From Antitrichia curtipendula (taxonomy: Eukaryota; Streptophyta; Bryopsida; Hypnales; Leucodontaceae): a DNA stretch of 64,000 nt. A program made the position numbers and the translations under genes. The notes under the pieces were generated by a model. It ran no database searches and had not been told where the DNA came from. It saw nothing but the letters and a program-made list of their open reading frames with translations. The DNA is taken from positions 6,608,145 to 6,672,144 of the forward strand of contig OX579633.1 in NCBI GenBank assembly GCA_951230915.1, written 5' to 3'. This document shows positions 21,843-32,910 of the stretch, piece after piece; the first letter of the stretch is position 1, and each line of letters begins with the position of its first letter.

Positions 21843-24085
21843 ATGAGTCACCAGGTGCGCCACTACCAACCCTGCACTAGCCGATTCCGTAGCCACGGCT
21901 TCAATTCCGCATCCCCACCGTCGCCAAGCACGGCCACGGTGGAGGACAAGCTCCCCAGCACGAGCATCACTTGGATGGTGTCCCCTTCGGAGCCCCAGAA
22001 GAAGCTCCGGAGACCCTGTCCCAGCGTGGCAGCCTTTCTCGACCCTTCTCTGTGGCGCTTCCTCCCGGACGACCTCCTGGAGCGAGTGGCGGCCTACATG
22101 CCGTTTCCGAGCTTGTTCCGGTGCCGAGCGGTGAACAAGCGGCTCAAGGACTTCGTTTTCTCCCAGAAGTTCCAGGAGGCGAGGGCGTGCGTGAAAGCGT
22201 GGGAGGAGCTTTGTTGCAAGTCGCAGTACTTGCTGATATTTGCGACGATTAAGGGGGAGAATTTGTGTACGGCGTATGATGCGGGGACGAATCGGTGGCT
22301 GAGGATGCCGCCATTGAAGGGACTTGACCCGAGAGCGAAAGATTGCATCGCTGGTGAGAGAACTAGACTTGCCGGGTTTTTTTGAGAATGTCCTTTTTTT
22401 TGCCCTGTAATTTGCCACGTTCTTTAGCCTGTATCTGAATCGTTGCTCTTTTTTTTTATATAGTTTTTCTTATGTTGTGTATCATGTTCGATATCTTTGT
22501 CTGTTGTTTTGTTCGACCCCGCCCTCGCTTCGGCGTTCTCTGGTGTAGTTCGTTCTGTGTGAAGCTTTTTCACTGTCTAGAGTGCATCCCATTGTGAAGG
22601 TTTTTAATTGACTAGCATGTATCCCATTTTGAAATCTTTTTTTATGTTGACTAGCATTTCCACTGATCCTTTTCGAAGTTTCTTCATTGACTAGCATGTA
22701 TCCCATTTCTAGTAAGTACCGTGTATCCCATTTTGAAGCTTTTCCATCGACTAGCATGTACCCATTTTCACTGAGGAGTATGTATCCCATTTGGAAGCCT
22801 TTTTTGATGTTAACTAGCATGTATCCTATTTCGACTGATCCCATTCTGAAGCTTCTTCATTGACTAGCATGTATCCCATTTCCACTAACTTCCAAGCATC
22901 CCATTTTCAAGGTTTTCCATTTTGAGTAGCATGTAGCCCATTTCCATTGACCTACATTTATCCCATTAGAAGTTTTTCGTTGACCCACCCCTCGTATCCC
23001 ATTTCGAATCTTCTTCCTTGGCTAGCATGTATCCCATTTGCGCTCTCAAACATGTATCTCATTCTGAAGCTTTCCAATTGACTAGCATGGATCCCATTGC
23101 CATCCTCACACGTATCCCATTTTCGAACCTTTTCCGCATACTACCCAATGTTCCTCATTTGCGCTGACAATCAAGTACCTGATCTGGTGCAGGCGATGGA
23201 GGCTTATTATGTTTCCGTGACGTGAACGACCAAGGCGTTGCCAGTCTGTTTGTGTACAACCCCGTCCTCGTGAGCTGCAGAGAGCTCCCTGCCATGCACA
23301 TTGGCAACTCGATGATCCAGAACACCTGGATTTTAACCCACATTATATTCAACCGCTTCTCCAGCTCGTACAAGCTCCTCGTCCTAACCAAACGTACCTG
23401 CCACCAAGCCTGCGCACACATGGAGATTTACGACTCTCTCACCCAAACCTGGTCCGTGGACAACAACTTGTCCGTCATCGAGCGCAAGTACAAGCTGAGC
23501 TACTACCCCCAGGTGGGCGCCTGCTGCGACAACTTCTTCTACTTCGTGGCGAAGGAAGGCATCCTGCGGAGCTCCGTGATGGGCCTAGTGGTCTACGACA
23601 TCTACGAAGGCGTATTCCGGGAGAAGCTCTTGTACCGCTGTGAGCCTCGTTGTCCCGGAAGCAAGATTGAGGTGCAGGTGGTGGAATGCAAAGGGACGGT
23701 TTACATGGTGGTTCGGGAAGATGATTGCAAGGGTACCAAGGGAGTTTCCTTCTGCAGGTTGAACCCTTCAAAAGAGCAGAAGATCGAGGACGCGGTGCTG
23801 TTTGAGAGCTTCTTCGCAAAGTGGGGATCCAAGTTCCCTCGCTATCGATGCGTCTCAGTGAGGGATGAGCTGGGGTTGCTGCTGTATGACAAAAGCTTCC
23901 AAGTGTTGGCCGATGATCTGTCGGAGGAGCTCAAGCTGCCGCCGTGTCCGTTCCAAGGGTTGGATAACTTCGTGCCGTCGACGTCGCTCCTCCCTTGTCG
24001 CAACAAAGCCTTGCACATGTACTATGCAACACAGAATGTGGTCTCGGAGGCGCACTACCTGCCGAATTCCGCGGCAACAGTGTAG
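21843..24085 (+). CDS. F-box/kelch-type protein, two exons, 467 residues
   Basis: Exon 1 is 21843-22353 and exon 2 is 23193-24085. Donor G|GTGAGA and acceptor ggtgcag|GC join a Gly codon and keep the frame, for 468 codons including TAG. The F-box lies at about residues 72-110 (WRFLPDDLLERVAAYMPFPS, then LFRCRAVNKRLKDFVFS). F-box proteins of this kind join an SCF ubiquitin ligase through SKP1 and select substrates with the C-terminal part. That part (about 125-467) has the spaced Trp/Tyr/Gly pattern of an F-box-associated kelch-like beta-propeller (for example AYDAGTNRWLRMPP, EIYDSLTQTWSVD). Length and layout resemble plant single-copy F-box/kelch proteins such as those related to At5g15710; the substrate is unknown. 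The N-terminal 60 residues are Ser/Pro-rich. Coding GC is far higher than in the flanks. Start 21843 is the first Met in frame. No other host gene is adjacent. Confidence 0.85.
22560..23150 (+). repeat. intronic minisatellite built on 'gactagcatgtatcccattt'
   Basis: The single intron (22354-23192) is largely an irregular tandem array. The core gtatcccatt, exact or nearly so, occurs about 17 times between 22580 and 23120, alternating with 'ttgactagcat' and 'gaagcttttcc' spacers at about 25-60 base steps. The splice sites lie outside the array. Because the sequence is open in reverse it gives a spurious minus-strand frame (22482-22844). Confidence 0.85.
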
Positions 24086-24507
24086 AATAGCAATGGAAAA
24101 AGAGTAGAGAAAAAGCACACACAATTAAGGTGATTTTTTGGTGGATAGGGTCGACACAGGGAGGGTTATGCCGGGTTTTTTTTCCAGGATCGGAAGCTTA
24201 TGTATTCCCTGAATACGGCCATACAGGACAGGGGTCATTTTCCCTTAGGGCTTAGTTGGTATGCTGGTGAGGATGATCTCTAGACAGAACTCCAATGCTG
24301 CAGTGTCTCAATATATATGTATATATCGTCAGTGCCTGCTTGACGTGGTCTCAGACATATGACGTCCGGTTTGAAGGTATTTCAATGGCACACCCTTGGC
24401 TCACATTGCAGTAGTGGTGGTAATTCTCATTTGAGGGTCAATCAATTGGGGTTACTTTGCTTTGATGTTTCCACTGACGTTGACATGAAAGCTCATGTTA
24501 GGCTTTA
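24086..24507 (+). other. probable 3' UTR and flank of the F-box gene
   Basis: Follows the TAG at 24083-24085. It contains a short TA run (atatatatgtatatat near 24312) but no clear gene. Short frames here have no recognisable product. Confidence 0.35.
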
Positions 24508-25310
24508 CGGAAGGACGAGTAGTTTCCTGGATTTAGGGACTTCCTTATGATCACAGATATGGAGAGGTTGTACTTCACGTTTCCTCTATTCTCAGGGTTT
24601 CGTATTCTCAGGGTTTCGTATTCTCAGGGTGTAGGTTATAAACGGAACGGATTGGTACCCAGTTGTTTCATCAAATTGCTCAGTTGTTTGTCCTATTCGA
24701 TTTATGTTTTAAGTGATGTCAAGTACTCCTCCAGGGACCACAGAATGCATTGGTTTGAGGTTTAGTCGTTGGAGGCTGTTTTGTTTCGTGTTACATTTTG
24801 ATGTCACAGTTGATATGTGGGAGTTACGTATTTCTTCACGGAAGGACGAGTGTTCTGATTACCGTTAGTTTCCTGGAATTAGGGACTTCCTTATGATCAG
24901 ATGTTGACAGGTCGTAGTCCACGTTTCCTCTTCTTTTTTAAAAAGGGTTTCGTAAGTCATAAATGGAACGGATTGTTACCGAGTTGTCTCCACGAATTGC
25001 CCAGTTGTTTGCCCTCGTAGCTTCGTGTTTTTGAAAATACGTCCTGTACTTCCTTGAATCACAATGCATCGGTGTGAGGTTTAGTCATTTGAAGGCCTTT
25101 TAGTTCTGTGTTGCAGCTGATACCTGAACGGAAGGATGAGTTTTCCGAGTAGCTTCATGGAATTTTGGAGAGACTTAGCGTACGAACAGAGATTTGAGAG
25201 TTTTGTAGTTGACGTTTTCTCTTTCCACACGGTCTTTTAGGGTATTATCATGAGGTGGAAATGGAACGGATTAGTCTAGTTCTCTGTTGTTTCCACTTCT
25301 AAGTTAGTTG
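24508..25310 (+). repeat. diverged tandem triplication downstream of the F-box gene
   Basis: Unit starts marked by cggaaggacgag / cggaaggatgag lie at 24508, 24839 and 25129, giving units of 331, 290 and about 180 bases (the last incomplete). Each unit repeats, in order, 'agtttcctggatttagggac', 'cacgtttcctct', 'ggaacggatt', 'agttgtttc' and (first two) 'aatgcat-ggt-tgaggttta'. No frame is conserved among the copies, so this looks non-coding. Confidence 0.75.
24587..24630 (+). repeat. 16-bp microsatellite, 2.75 copies
   Basis: Unit tattctcagggtttcg, repeated perfectly and then partially, inside the first unit of the larger triplication. Confidence 0.8.
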
Positions 25311-26942
25311 ATTCAAAAGCAGCATCTGTGTGTGGCTAGGCAGCCGAGCGTTTTGCGTGTGCGCACCACACTTTTGGGTCTGGTTTACGTATTATAAAAT
25401 TTCCACTGTAGTGTCTTCCTCTGAAAGGACAGAGAAGAGGAAGCTGGGTAGCAAGTCTGTGGCTGTCGTCCAGGTCAGTTTTGAGCGCAGCCAAGCTACA
25501 CCGAATAGGGGTATTAAGTGGACCCAAAAAATTAAAGGGACTTCTTGTGGAAAATTGTAGATGTTTGAAACATGATGTACAACTCCCGGACACTTCAATA
25601 GCTATTGACGTACAACAAAGGTAGTTATTTATATAGTGTGTATTGTCGATTAGTTAGTATGGGTCCCCTGAAAACCCCTATTCAATGTAGAATCCATTGG
25701 TTTTCTAAGGTAGGAGCACCCATTTCCCTCCACGTTCCAGAACCCGTTCCCTTTGACTGCCCCCCAATCTGTCCATCAAGTGTCCAAACTCCACCCATCA
25801 CGTGATTTTTGTGGCCCTTGGATTCTATGTGATTTGTATTTGAAAATGGGACCATTGAACATCAGTGTAGGGTGCTTTTTCTTTTTGCACTTTGACCAAG
25901 ATTTTTGAAGATATTTTTTAGAATTCCAGATTTTTTTTATCTTACACTCTCTTATTTGCCTTTCCCTTATGTCTATTTGTTTTCCACACCAGCTTCATAG
26001 TCTACTCCTCATGACTTAAACGGGCGGTTATGTGTGCTCCCACCTTATTGGGAATGGGTTTTTTTTCATTGATAATCTTCGACTGTTCCTTGTAATTCTA
26101 CCTCAAATAGAAACTTTTCCTTAGTCCAGATTTGGAGGGGTCCAGATTCAGTTGAGGCGTTTTGCTTTGACTGGTTCATGGACCGAAGGCGGCGAATTGA
26201 AGGGCCGGAGGGCTGACCGTCTCCAGACAGGGGTGGCTTTTTGAGGGTAAAAGGTTTTCCACAATTCTACGTGTTACTGCTGGAAATGCGTGCGGGTTTT
26301 CGTCGTTGCCGAAGGTTCGGCCCACTTGCGGGGATTTTTTGGGCCTCCGAATGGGTCCACTGCGTCAAGATTCTTGACAAGGGGAAGAAGGCTTGGCTGA
26401 AATCCAGAGGATTCTTTCCCCCCCCCTGTGGCCAACTAATGGGTGCCAATCATGGTTGGCAACGCTCAACCCTAAAAGGCATGAGCGGCATCTTTTCACT
26501 GGTACAACGTGTGTTTTATGATGGTTTTGATGGTGATCATAAAACTTGGGGGTAGAATCCATATTTGTTTTGTTTTGTTTTGTTATGATGAGATCTCCGG
26601 AAACGTGGGTATCCCGGTCGCGTTCTTGGTACTGGTAGGAAGCTCTTTGCAAGGAAAGGTGCACGGGCTTTGTTTCGTGGCGTTTTGACTAACAATGTAA
26701 AAGTTATGAATTTTTGGGTTATTTTTTAGTTAAAAAAATTAGAAAATTACTTTTACTTTTATTTTGACTGTGGAAATGGCACATGGTACACGAGTTAACC
26801 TTTGAAGGATGTTGAGGGAGAAAAGTGGTCAATGGATGACTTCATTGTTCATTGTAGAAAGAAAGAATGCACATATTGGTCCAATTATATATTGAAGTAG
26901 TTTGGGTAACTACCTTGTCATGGGAGGCACATCCTTTATGGT
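25311..26942. other. intergenic DNA of moderate GC, no gene recognised
   Basis: Several overlapping frames exist on both strands (25330-25560, 25605-25805, 26241-26555), but none resembles a known family or is supported by splice signals. An orphan end of the TTAA family (ttaacctttgaaggatg) begins at 26795. Confidence 0.4.
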
Positions 26943-27856
26943 TTAACCTTAAAAGACCAGGGGGGGGGGGGGGAAGGAGATATTCCAAAAACTTTGATTT
27001 TTTGGTATGTTTTTGAAACTTCAACTGTACAAAATTAAAGTAAACTATTTTATCAAAATGTAGAAAAAATTTCAGCCCTTTTCACTGTGTGGATTGAAAG
27101 ATTATAGCATTTGAAGTGAGAAAAAAAACTTTTTTCCAATCCTGCGGAATAGGGTCAGCAAACTTCGGGCTCGTTTGGAGTAAAAATTTTGCTCTACACA
27201 AACATGAGATTTTTGACCATTCATAAGTATATGATATTAGGTTCATTCACCAAAAAAATTTAGAAAAATTATAGAGCCTAAATTATTCTAAATCACCTTG
27301 CAACGCAATGAGGTCAAGTGAGTTGGCAATATACTAGTCATTTTTTTGTGCAATGAGGTAATATTTTATTTGAAATCCAAACAGTGAATATTTAGAGACA
27401 AATATTTGGAATACGTGGAAAAAATTTCAATAATTTTGATTTCACTAATTGCAAAATATTAGGACTTGAAGTTAGAAGAAAATGTTTTTTCTTGAAACTA
27501 CCCCATTATAGCTAACAAAGTTTGACTTCTCTTACAATGTGCTATGGCAACTAAAATTTTTTTTTTTTTGACAATTGTATGCCATATTTTATTAGTTATA
27601 TACATGCCAAATTTTAAAATTTGGTGATTTGTTTTGCAAAAGATTCTCCAAAGATTCCCAAATTGCCCAAGCTGCCCGAAAAGTTCAAGGCAACATAACT
27701 TTTGATCTGGGCTCCCGATCGTAAAAATAATTAGTTTCTCGTAAAGGAGGTATATGTTTACATACTATGTCCGTATTTCATGAGCATTCAATCAAAAAGG
27801 ACCTACCCGAGATTTGTTGTGTATGTTGAACAGACACTTGGTCCTTTAGGGGTTAA
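26943..27856 (+). mobile_element. TTAA-family element, third subfamily (914 bp)
   Basis: Left end ttaaccttaaaagaccag at 26943, followed by a run of about 14 G. Right end ggtcctttaggggttaa, with TTAA at 27853-27856. The interior differs from the other subfamilies ('cctgcggaatagggtcagc', 'cccaagctgcccgaaaag', 'tgatctgggctcccgatcg'), so only the termini are shared. Non-coding. Confidence 0.7.
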
Positions 27857-28084
27857 CCTTTGAAAGACGCCGTGGACATTTTTTGTCCTATGAATGATAG
27901 AAAATCCTTCTATGTAGGAAAGAAGTACAATTATTTATCCTCAAAATTTTGTTGTAAAAAGGGTAGGTCATTTTACAATAGTTTGACTTCTAGTGAGTGC
28001 TTTTGCATTTATTTTGAACCAATATTTCACACAATATCCAAAAGGATGATTTCCATGGTCATCAGACTATCCTTTAAGGATTAA
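27853..28084 (+). mobile_element. small TTAA-bounded element abutting the previous one (232 bp)
   Basis: It shares the TTAA at 27853-27856 with its left neighbour. Left end ttaacctttgaaagacgc. Right end tatcctttaaggattaa, with TTAA at 28081-28084. A 74-codon frame fills it (27860-28084) but resembles nothing. Confidence 0.5.
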
Positions 28085-28449
28085 GGAAAGTAACAACCTC
28101 AAAAAATTCATTTCCATTGGTGTATTGTGTGTTTTGCAATGATTTTTATAATAATTATAAAATTTTGGGTTGAATCAAATGAAACGTCTATATCCAAAAG
28201 CGTTTATATAAGCATGTGAGCATGGTTTTCAGTTTTTAAATTGTCTTAGCTTTTATTGGATCTTATTGGCCATTGAAGTTGTGAAATTATCTTTGGATGT
28301 GGTTTTTGGACACTATGAGTAAACTATTATTTTTCAAAGGACTGATTATAGGTGCATCTAAAATTTAGTGTAGGCTCTTTATGCTTTGAAGGTGTACATT
28401 TTAGGCATGAATATGTAGAGTTAATTTTGAGACTTTGTAGTAGTTATTG
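28085..28449. other. AT-rich DNA, nothing recognised
   Basis: No frame, tandem repeat or paired ends noticed. Confidence 0.4.
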
Positions 28450-28745
28450 AAGCTATGAAAGTATGATTGATATTTGAACCTCTTTACCTTCTAAAGTTAT
28501 TTTGATGTTTTTACAATTAAATCAACTCCAAAATTTTCTTTTTCAAAGTAATGCTAAAAACTTCATTTTTAGATTATTATTTCTATATATAGTGAAAAAT
28601 TAAGTAATGTAGGAGAATGGTTTAATAAGATTACTAGACTAATATGAGAATGTGTAGAAGAAATTATATAAATTTTTGTTATATAGAATATAGTTGAATG
28701 TGAAAATAAATGTTTTTTTTGTACCTTGCTATATTAGGTAATATT
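28450..28745 (+). mobile_element. fragment of a first-subfamily TTAA element
   Basis: The block 'tactagactaatatgagaatg', then 'tgtagaagaaatt', then 'tttgtaccttgct' at 28635-28730 matches the interior of the 10423 and 4330 copies. Both ends are missing. Confidence 0.45.
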
Positions 28746-30299
28746 ACTTTGCAAAGTTTTCTATCCAGTGTGATGCTGGCTTTTCCCATCGAGATGTTCG
28801 TTAGTGTTGGTTGGGATGTATCTTGACACGTCAGGATTTACATTAGCCAATTTTTTTTTTGTAGATAGTTTGTTTGTTGATCTAGATAGACCAACCCTTA
28901 GGGCCATTTAGGAAAAAAAAATTACGATCTTAATGGACACCAAGAATCCGGACATTCCGACGGAAATCTTGACCTCCAGACATGACGTGACACTAACAAC
29001 CTTGATATTTTGAATTTTTTTCAATTAAATTTTTTTACATATTTGCATTTTGGGAAAAAATCCTAATGGTTAACAAATTGAGCTAAAAGTTTTGAATTTA
29101 AATAAAAAATGACATCTACTTTGGTGGAAATGTCTATTGTAGTTGAGACATCTACTTTTGTAGGGCTTTTGGCCTTGGATGTAGACGAGTATTCCACCTT
29201 CAAATGCCTTGAGCCAGGTTTGCTTCCTTTCTTCTTAGCAATGATTTCTACATAAATATTAGTATTACGTCAAGTCTTCTTGCTTGCAGCTAGAATGGCC
29301 AACCATATGGTGCCAAAGCCCAAGGTTTAGTCTATTCTGACCATAATTGAATCATTATTTTGAATTTTGAATGCTTTCCCTTTGCCTATTGTCTTCCCTC
29401 AAATTAGTTGATGCAATGACTCACTGCTACATCCGATCGTAGGATGGATTTTAGGATGTAGCTGTCAAGACAAGGGGGGGGGGGATTGATAAACGCATAC
29501 AAGAAAAATAAATACATACAAGGAAAGTAGTGTACAATAATCGAAGAAAAAAGGATATGCTTCATCAATAGCTACCATAACATTATTATTAGTGTACGTA
29601 GAAGGGAGGGGAGGTTGTCTTTTTGCATTCCTTGCAACTAGAGAACCTTCCAATAAATGTTGGCTAAACCAAATTTATCCATGCAGTTTGTAACCAAAGC
29701 ATTTCTATTGATGGCACCAAGTATCCTAAGGATTATATCTCCCTCCTTGAGATCTAGGGAAGATGGCTTAACCCCTAATGAGCCAAGTTGGACCATTTTT
29801 AGACCGTTGCCCCTATCTTTTGAGTTGCCTAATTTCAAATTTTGAGTTTTGTTTTCAATAATTAAAAAAATTTAAGTACACCCTTGTGGGCACAAGATTA
29901 CCCACTCTTGGTAATCAGGCAAACATTGACCAGGTTCTATGCCTTTATCCACCTTTTTAATATATGGAGGTGTTGTGAGCGCGGTCTACTGTGCCTTCCA
30001 AGCAATGGATCTTTTTTGCTAACGTCTCCTAAGTATCGTGGATGGCAACAAAACTACTAGAAATACATGGGTAACTAACAGGCTAACTGCAATGATCAGG
30101 GGTGATAATAAATCCTAAATCCCTAACTATCTATCCTATGTCTAGGGTTGACTGGGTAGTTGGCGTCATTTCTAACGTCCCTAACTACGTGAAAGGGGAA
30201 CCCTTACGTTCCTTCCATGAACCTCTAAGACTATCTTTTGAGGTTTGACACTTCTCTCGGAAGTTCTAATTCTACGGCTAACCCTAAGCTTATTTTTTA
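28746..30299. other. intergenic DNA; orphan TTAA-family terminus at 29768
   Basis: Mostly unrecognised AT-rich sequence. A ten-base G run lies at about 29475. The motif ttaacccctaatgagccaag at 29768 resembles a left end of the TTAA family, but no partner was found. The 29638-29838 (minus) and 29657-29845 (plus) frames overlap each other and neither resembles a known protein. Confidence 0.4.
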
Positions 30300-30900
30300 C
30301 TCTAATTTCTAATCTCTATATGTAACTCTAGATTTTTACTTCTAGAGTGCTATCTTTGATTTTTACTTCCACTTTTGACTCTATGTTTGACTTTTACCCT
30401 CGCTATTTCATTCCAAATATTAACTCTAAATTTTTACTCCTAAATTAATCCTAGTATTTTATTCCTAATATTAACTCTAAATTTTTACTCCTAAATTAAT
30501 CCTAGGTTTTTACTCCTAATTTAACTCTAGATTTTTACTCCTAATTTAATCCTAGATTTTTACTCCTAATATTAATTCCAAATTTTTACTTCTAAACTAA
30601 TTCTGAGATATTTGCTTGAGAGTTTGACTCCTAGATTAACTCTAGATTTTTATTCCTAATATTAATTCTAAATTTTTACTTCTAAACTAATTCTGAGATA
30701 TTTGCTTGAGAGTTTGACTCCTATATTAACTCTAGATTTATATTCCTAATATTAATTCTAAATTTTTACTTCTAAACTAATTCTGAGATATTTGCTTGAG
30801 AGTTTGACTCCTATATTAACTCTAGATTTTTATTCCTAAATTAATTCCTAGTTTAGATCCTAGATTCTCCTTCTAACCTAATCCCTAATTTAACACTCTC
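30300..30900 (+). repeat. tandem arrays: about 30-bp units grading into a 90-bp higher-order unit
   Basis: The first part repeats 'ctctaaatttttactcctaa' every ~28-30 bases. From 30601 the segment starting ttctgagatatttgcttgag recurs exactly 90 bases apart at 30601, 30691 and 30781. These three 90-bp units differ by only a few bases, so the higher-order expansion looks recent. Confidence 0.85.
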
Positions 30901-31013
30901 AAATCTAACACCTACTTGTACTAATCACAGCTTGTTTAATCACGCGTTAAGGCTAATTTAAAGAAATCAACACTAATCAGGAAAAAACACCAGGGATTGA
31001 TTCAAAGACTCAC

Positions 31014-31076
31014 CTCGTCACTGCTGGCGTCGAAATTAATTTCATCCACGTCCACGTCCACATCTCCATGCTCCAT
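31014..31076 (-). CDS. possible isolated first exon, unrecognised
   Basis: On the minus strand a start in strong context (ccaccATGG, Met at 31074-31076) opens 21 codons, very acidic (MEHGDVDVDVDEINFDASSD), ending at donor GAG|GTGAGT (31011-31013). The 90-bp repeat array would then lie in the following intron. No downstream exon was identified, so this could be the start of a decayed gene or transposon gene, or a chance structure. The composition is locally GC-richer than the array. Confidence 0.3.
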
Positions 31077-31655
31077 GGTGGTCCGTGGTCTTGGTTGGAT
31101 TTTCCCACGCTCACTGCTTATGTTTCGAAAATTAGGACCCCATGCGATCTAAACCTCTTCTTTCCCTTTCTCCCTCCCTTTCTTTCTCCTTCTCTTCTTC
31201 TACACTAGCACTATTCCACCTAAGTTTTTAATGGGTGTCTTAGAACTATAGACTCTAACTCCGAGGAGGTTTAATGCCCCTCCTACCCTCTTACGCAATT
31301 TATCTTTGTGTCATCCTAATCTACCTTCTAATGGCCACTACGAATTCTCAAGATCTCTTTCCCTAAGTCTCCCTAATCCTAAGCCTATGTCACTATTGAT
31401 CGTCTCTCCCACCTCATCTCCTATTTCACCCCATCCCCCTCTAATCCTTCCCCATTGTGTGTAGAGTGGATTTGTTGTTGGTGAGGTGACACTTTCTTGT
31501 ATGCAGGTACGGTGGTGCTACGCTCTTTTCTTCCTCCTCCCTTTTGTATTTTGGTGTCCATGTTTTTTTCCCAAGTACTTTGTGGCCCTAATTTTAGTTT
31601 TTTAGAGCCTAAACCCAGAAATCCCCTAAATACCCAACAACCCCCCAAGGCCGTA
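31077..31655. other. pyrimidine-rich flank, nothing recognised
   Basis: Long C/T-rich segments (31145-31200 and 31380-31450). If the exon at 31014-31076 is real, this would be its 5' leader and promoter. The 31421-31660 minus frame resembles nothing. Confidence 0.3.
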
Positions 31656-32010
31656 CCCACCCTCTAGCTGAACCCACTCCTCCGAATGACTGAGCCCCTC
31701 TCTGGCTGAACCCGACTCCCCCGAATGACTGAGCCCTCCCGGACTATCTCGACTCCCCCGGATGACTAGACTGATTGCTCCGGACGGGACTGAATACCTC
31801 GGATTAGACTGAGCCCCGGACTGAACTGAGCCCCGGATTGAACTGAGCTGGGGAGATTGGGTCCTTGATTTTGATTTTTTCTTCTCTCCAAGGGCTGATT
31901 CTAATGGTTGGTCCTAATAGTTGGTTCTAATGGGCTGTTTTCAAATGGCTGGTCCTAACGGGTTGATTTCTAATGGGCTGCTTCTAACGGGTTGGTTCTA
32001 ACGACCTACA
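31656..32010 (+). repeat. two adjacent short-period degenerate arrays
   Basis: 31656-31860 repeats 'cccgaatgactgagccc' and 'ccccggattgaactgag' with a 17-25 base step. 31880-32010 repeats 'ggttctaatgggctg' / 'ctaacgggttg' with a 15-18 base step. Both are irregular and non-coding. Confidence 0.65.
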
Positions 32011-32107
32011 TATCTTGGAAGCTAAACTCTGGAGGTTTCCTCAAAGGTCTTGGAAACTAGACTTTGGAATGGAACACCGAGAAGGATCAAAGCTTCGCCG
32101 CTAAGTT

Positions 32108-32330
32108 GGATTTTACACCTATAATATAAATAACTTATAACCATAGAAGGTGCTTGTAACATAGGGATCTATAATATAGACACCTATAATATAAATATTC
32201 TATAATTGTAAAAGATGCCTATAACATAGGTATCTATAATATAGGAACTTAGGCTCCTAGGCTTATAGGCTCAAGATCCTAAGCTCATAAACTAGCAACC
32301 GTGCACCTACTATAGTATTGATAAAGGTTG
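32108..32330 (+). repeat. dispersed 'acctataat' repeat, copy of 14340-14592
   Basis: Reiterated 'acacctataatataaat' and 'gatctataatatagacacct' units ending in 'taggctcctaggcttatag', as in the other copy. Confidence 0.55.
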
Positions 32331-32800
32331 GAAGTTATAATATTTGATCTTTACATTCTTTATTTGACCTTGATTGCATTGTCCATTGGACATTGTTGTA
32401 TTTATTTATTTAAATTTAAATTTGACATGGTTGATTTGTGATTTCAAATGCATATTTTATCTATACCTACAAGCAATCTATCCACTATTTCAAATTGTAT
32501 TAGAACCATTATTTCCTTAGAAGTTGATTAGACATTTAGGCTCATATTTTTCTAGAAGACTCAATCTATATCTACTCATGAATTATTGACACTCAAAATC
32601 ATTTGAAAAAGATTTAAAAAATGCCTTGATTGCTAGCAAAACAGAACGTTTCATAACTTTCCTTTCATTAGGTTTTTGGAAAAAGAATTGGAGACAAGAA
32701 CACCACTCTGTCAATCATTCATTTGTAGAAAATTGATCATGGCAATAGGATTGAAGAATTGATGGTATTAGAAGATTGTTGGCTATGTATTAGGTGATTG

Positions 32801-32910
32801 TTTTGTTGAACCGTTTATTGGTGCAGAACTGGTTTGGTTGAGGTGGTGAGCCTGCAAGGGCGAGCCAACTCAATAGAACCAGTTTTGCACCAATAAACGG
32901 TTCAACAAAA
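32801..32910. repeat. hairpin: 34-bp inverted repeat with 42-bp loop
   Basis: Left arm 32801-32834 (begins ttttgttgaaccgtttattg) and right arm 32877-32910 (ends caataaacggttcaacaaaa) are complementary with one mismatch. The loop is GC-richer (aggtggtgagcctgcaag). It could be a small foldback MITE or a structured transcript; no target duplication is visible. Confidence 0.75.

Noticed and set aside
21543..22418. Long minus-strand open frame (291 codons) opposite F-box exon 1
   Set aside because: It is the antisense shadow of a GC-rich coding exon. The plus strand has the F-box motif, correct splice sites and a continuing second exon.
22482..22844. Minus-strand frame with repeated GYMLV segments
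   Set aside because: It is produced by the intronic minisatellite of the F-box gene, with no start context or relatives.
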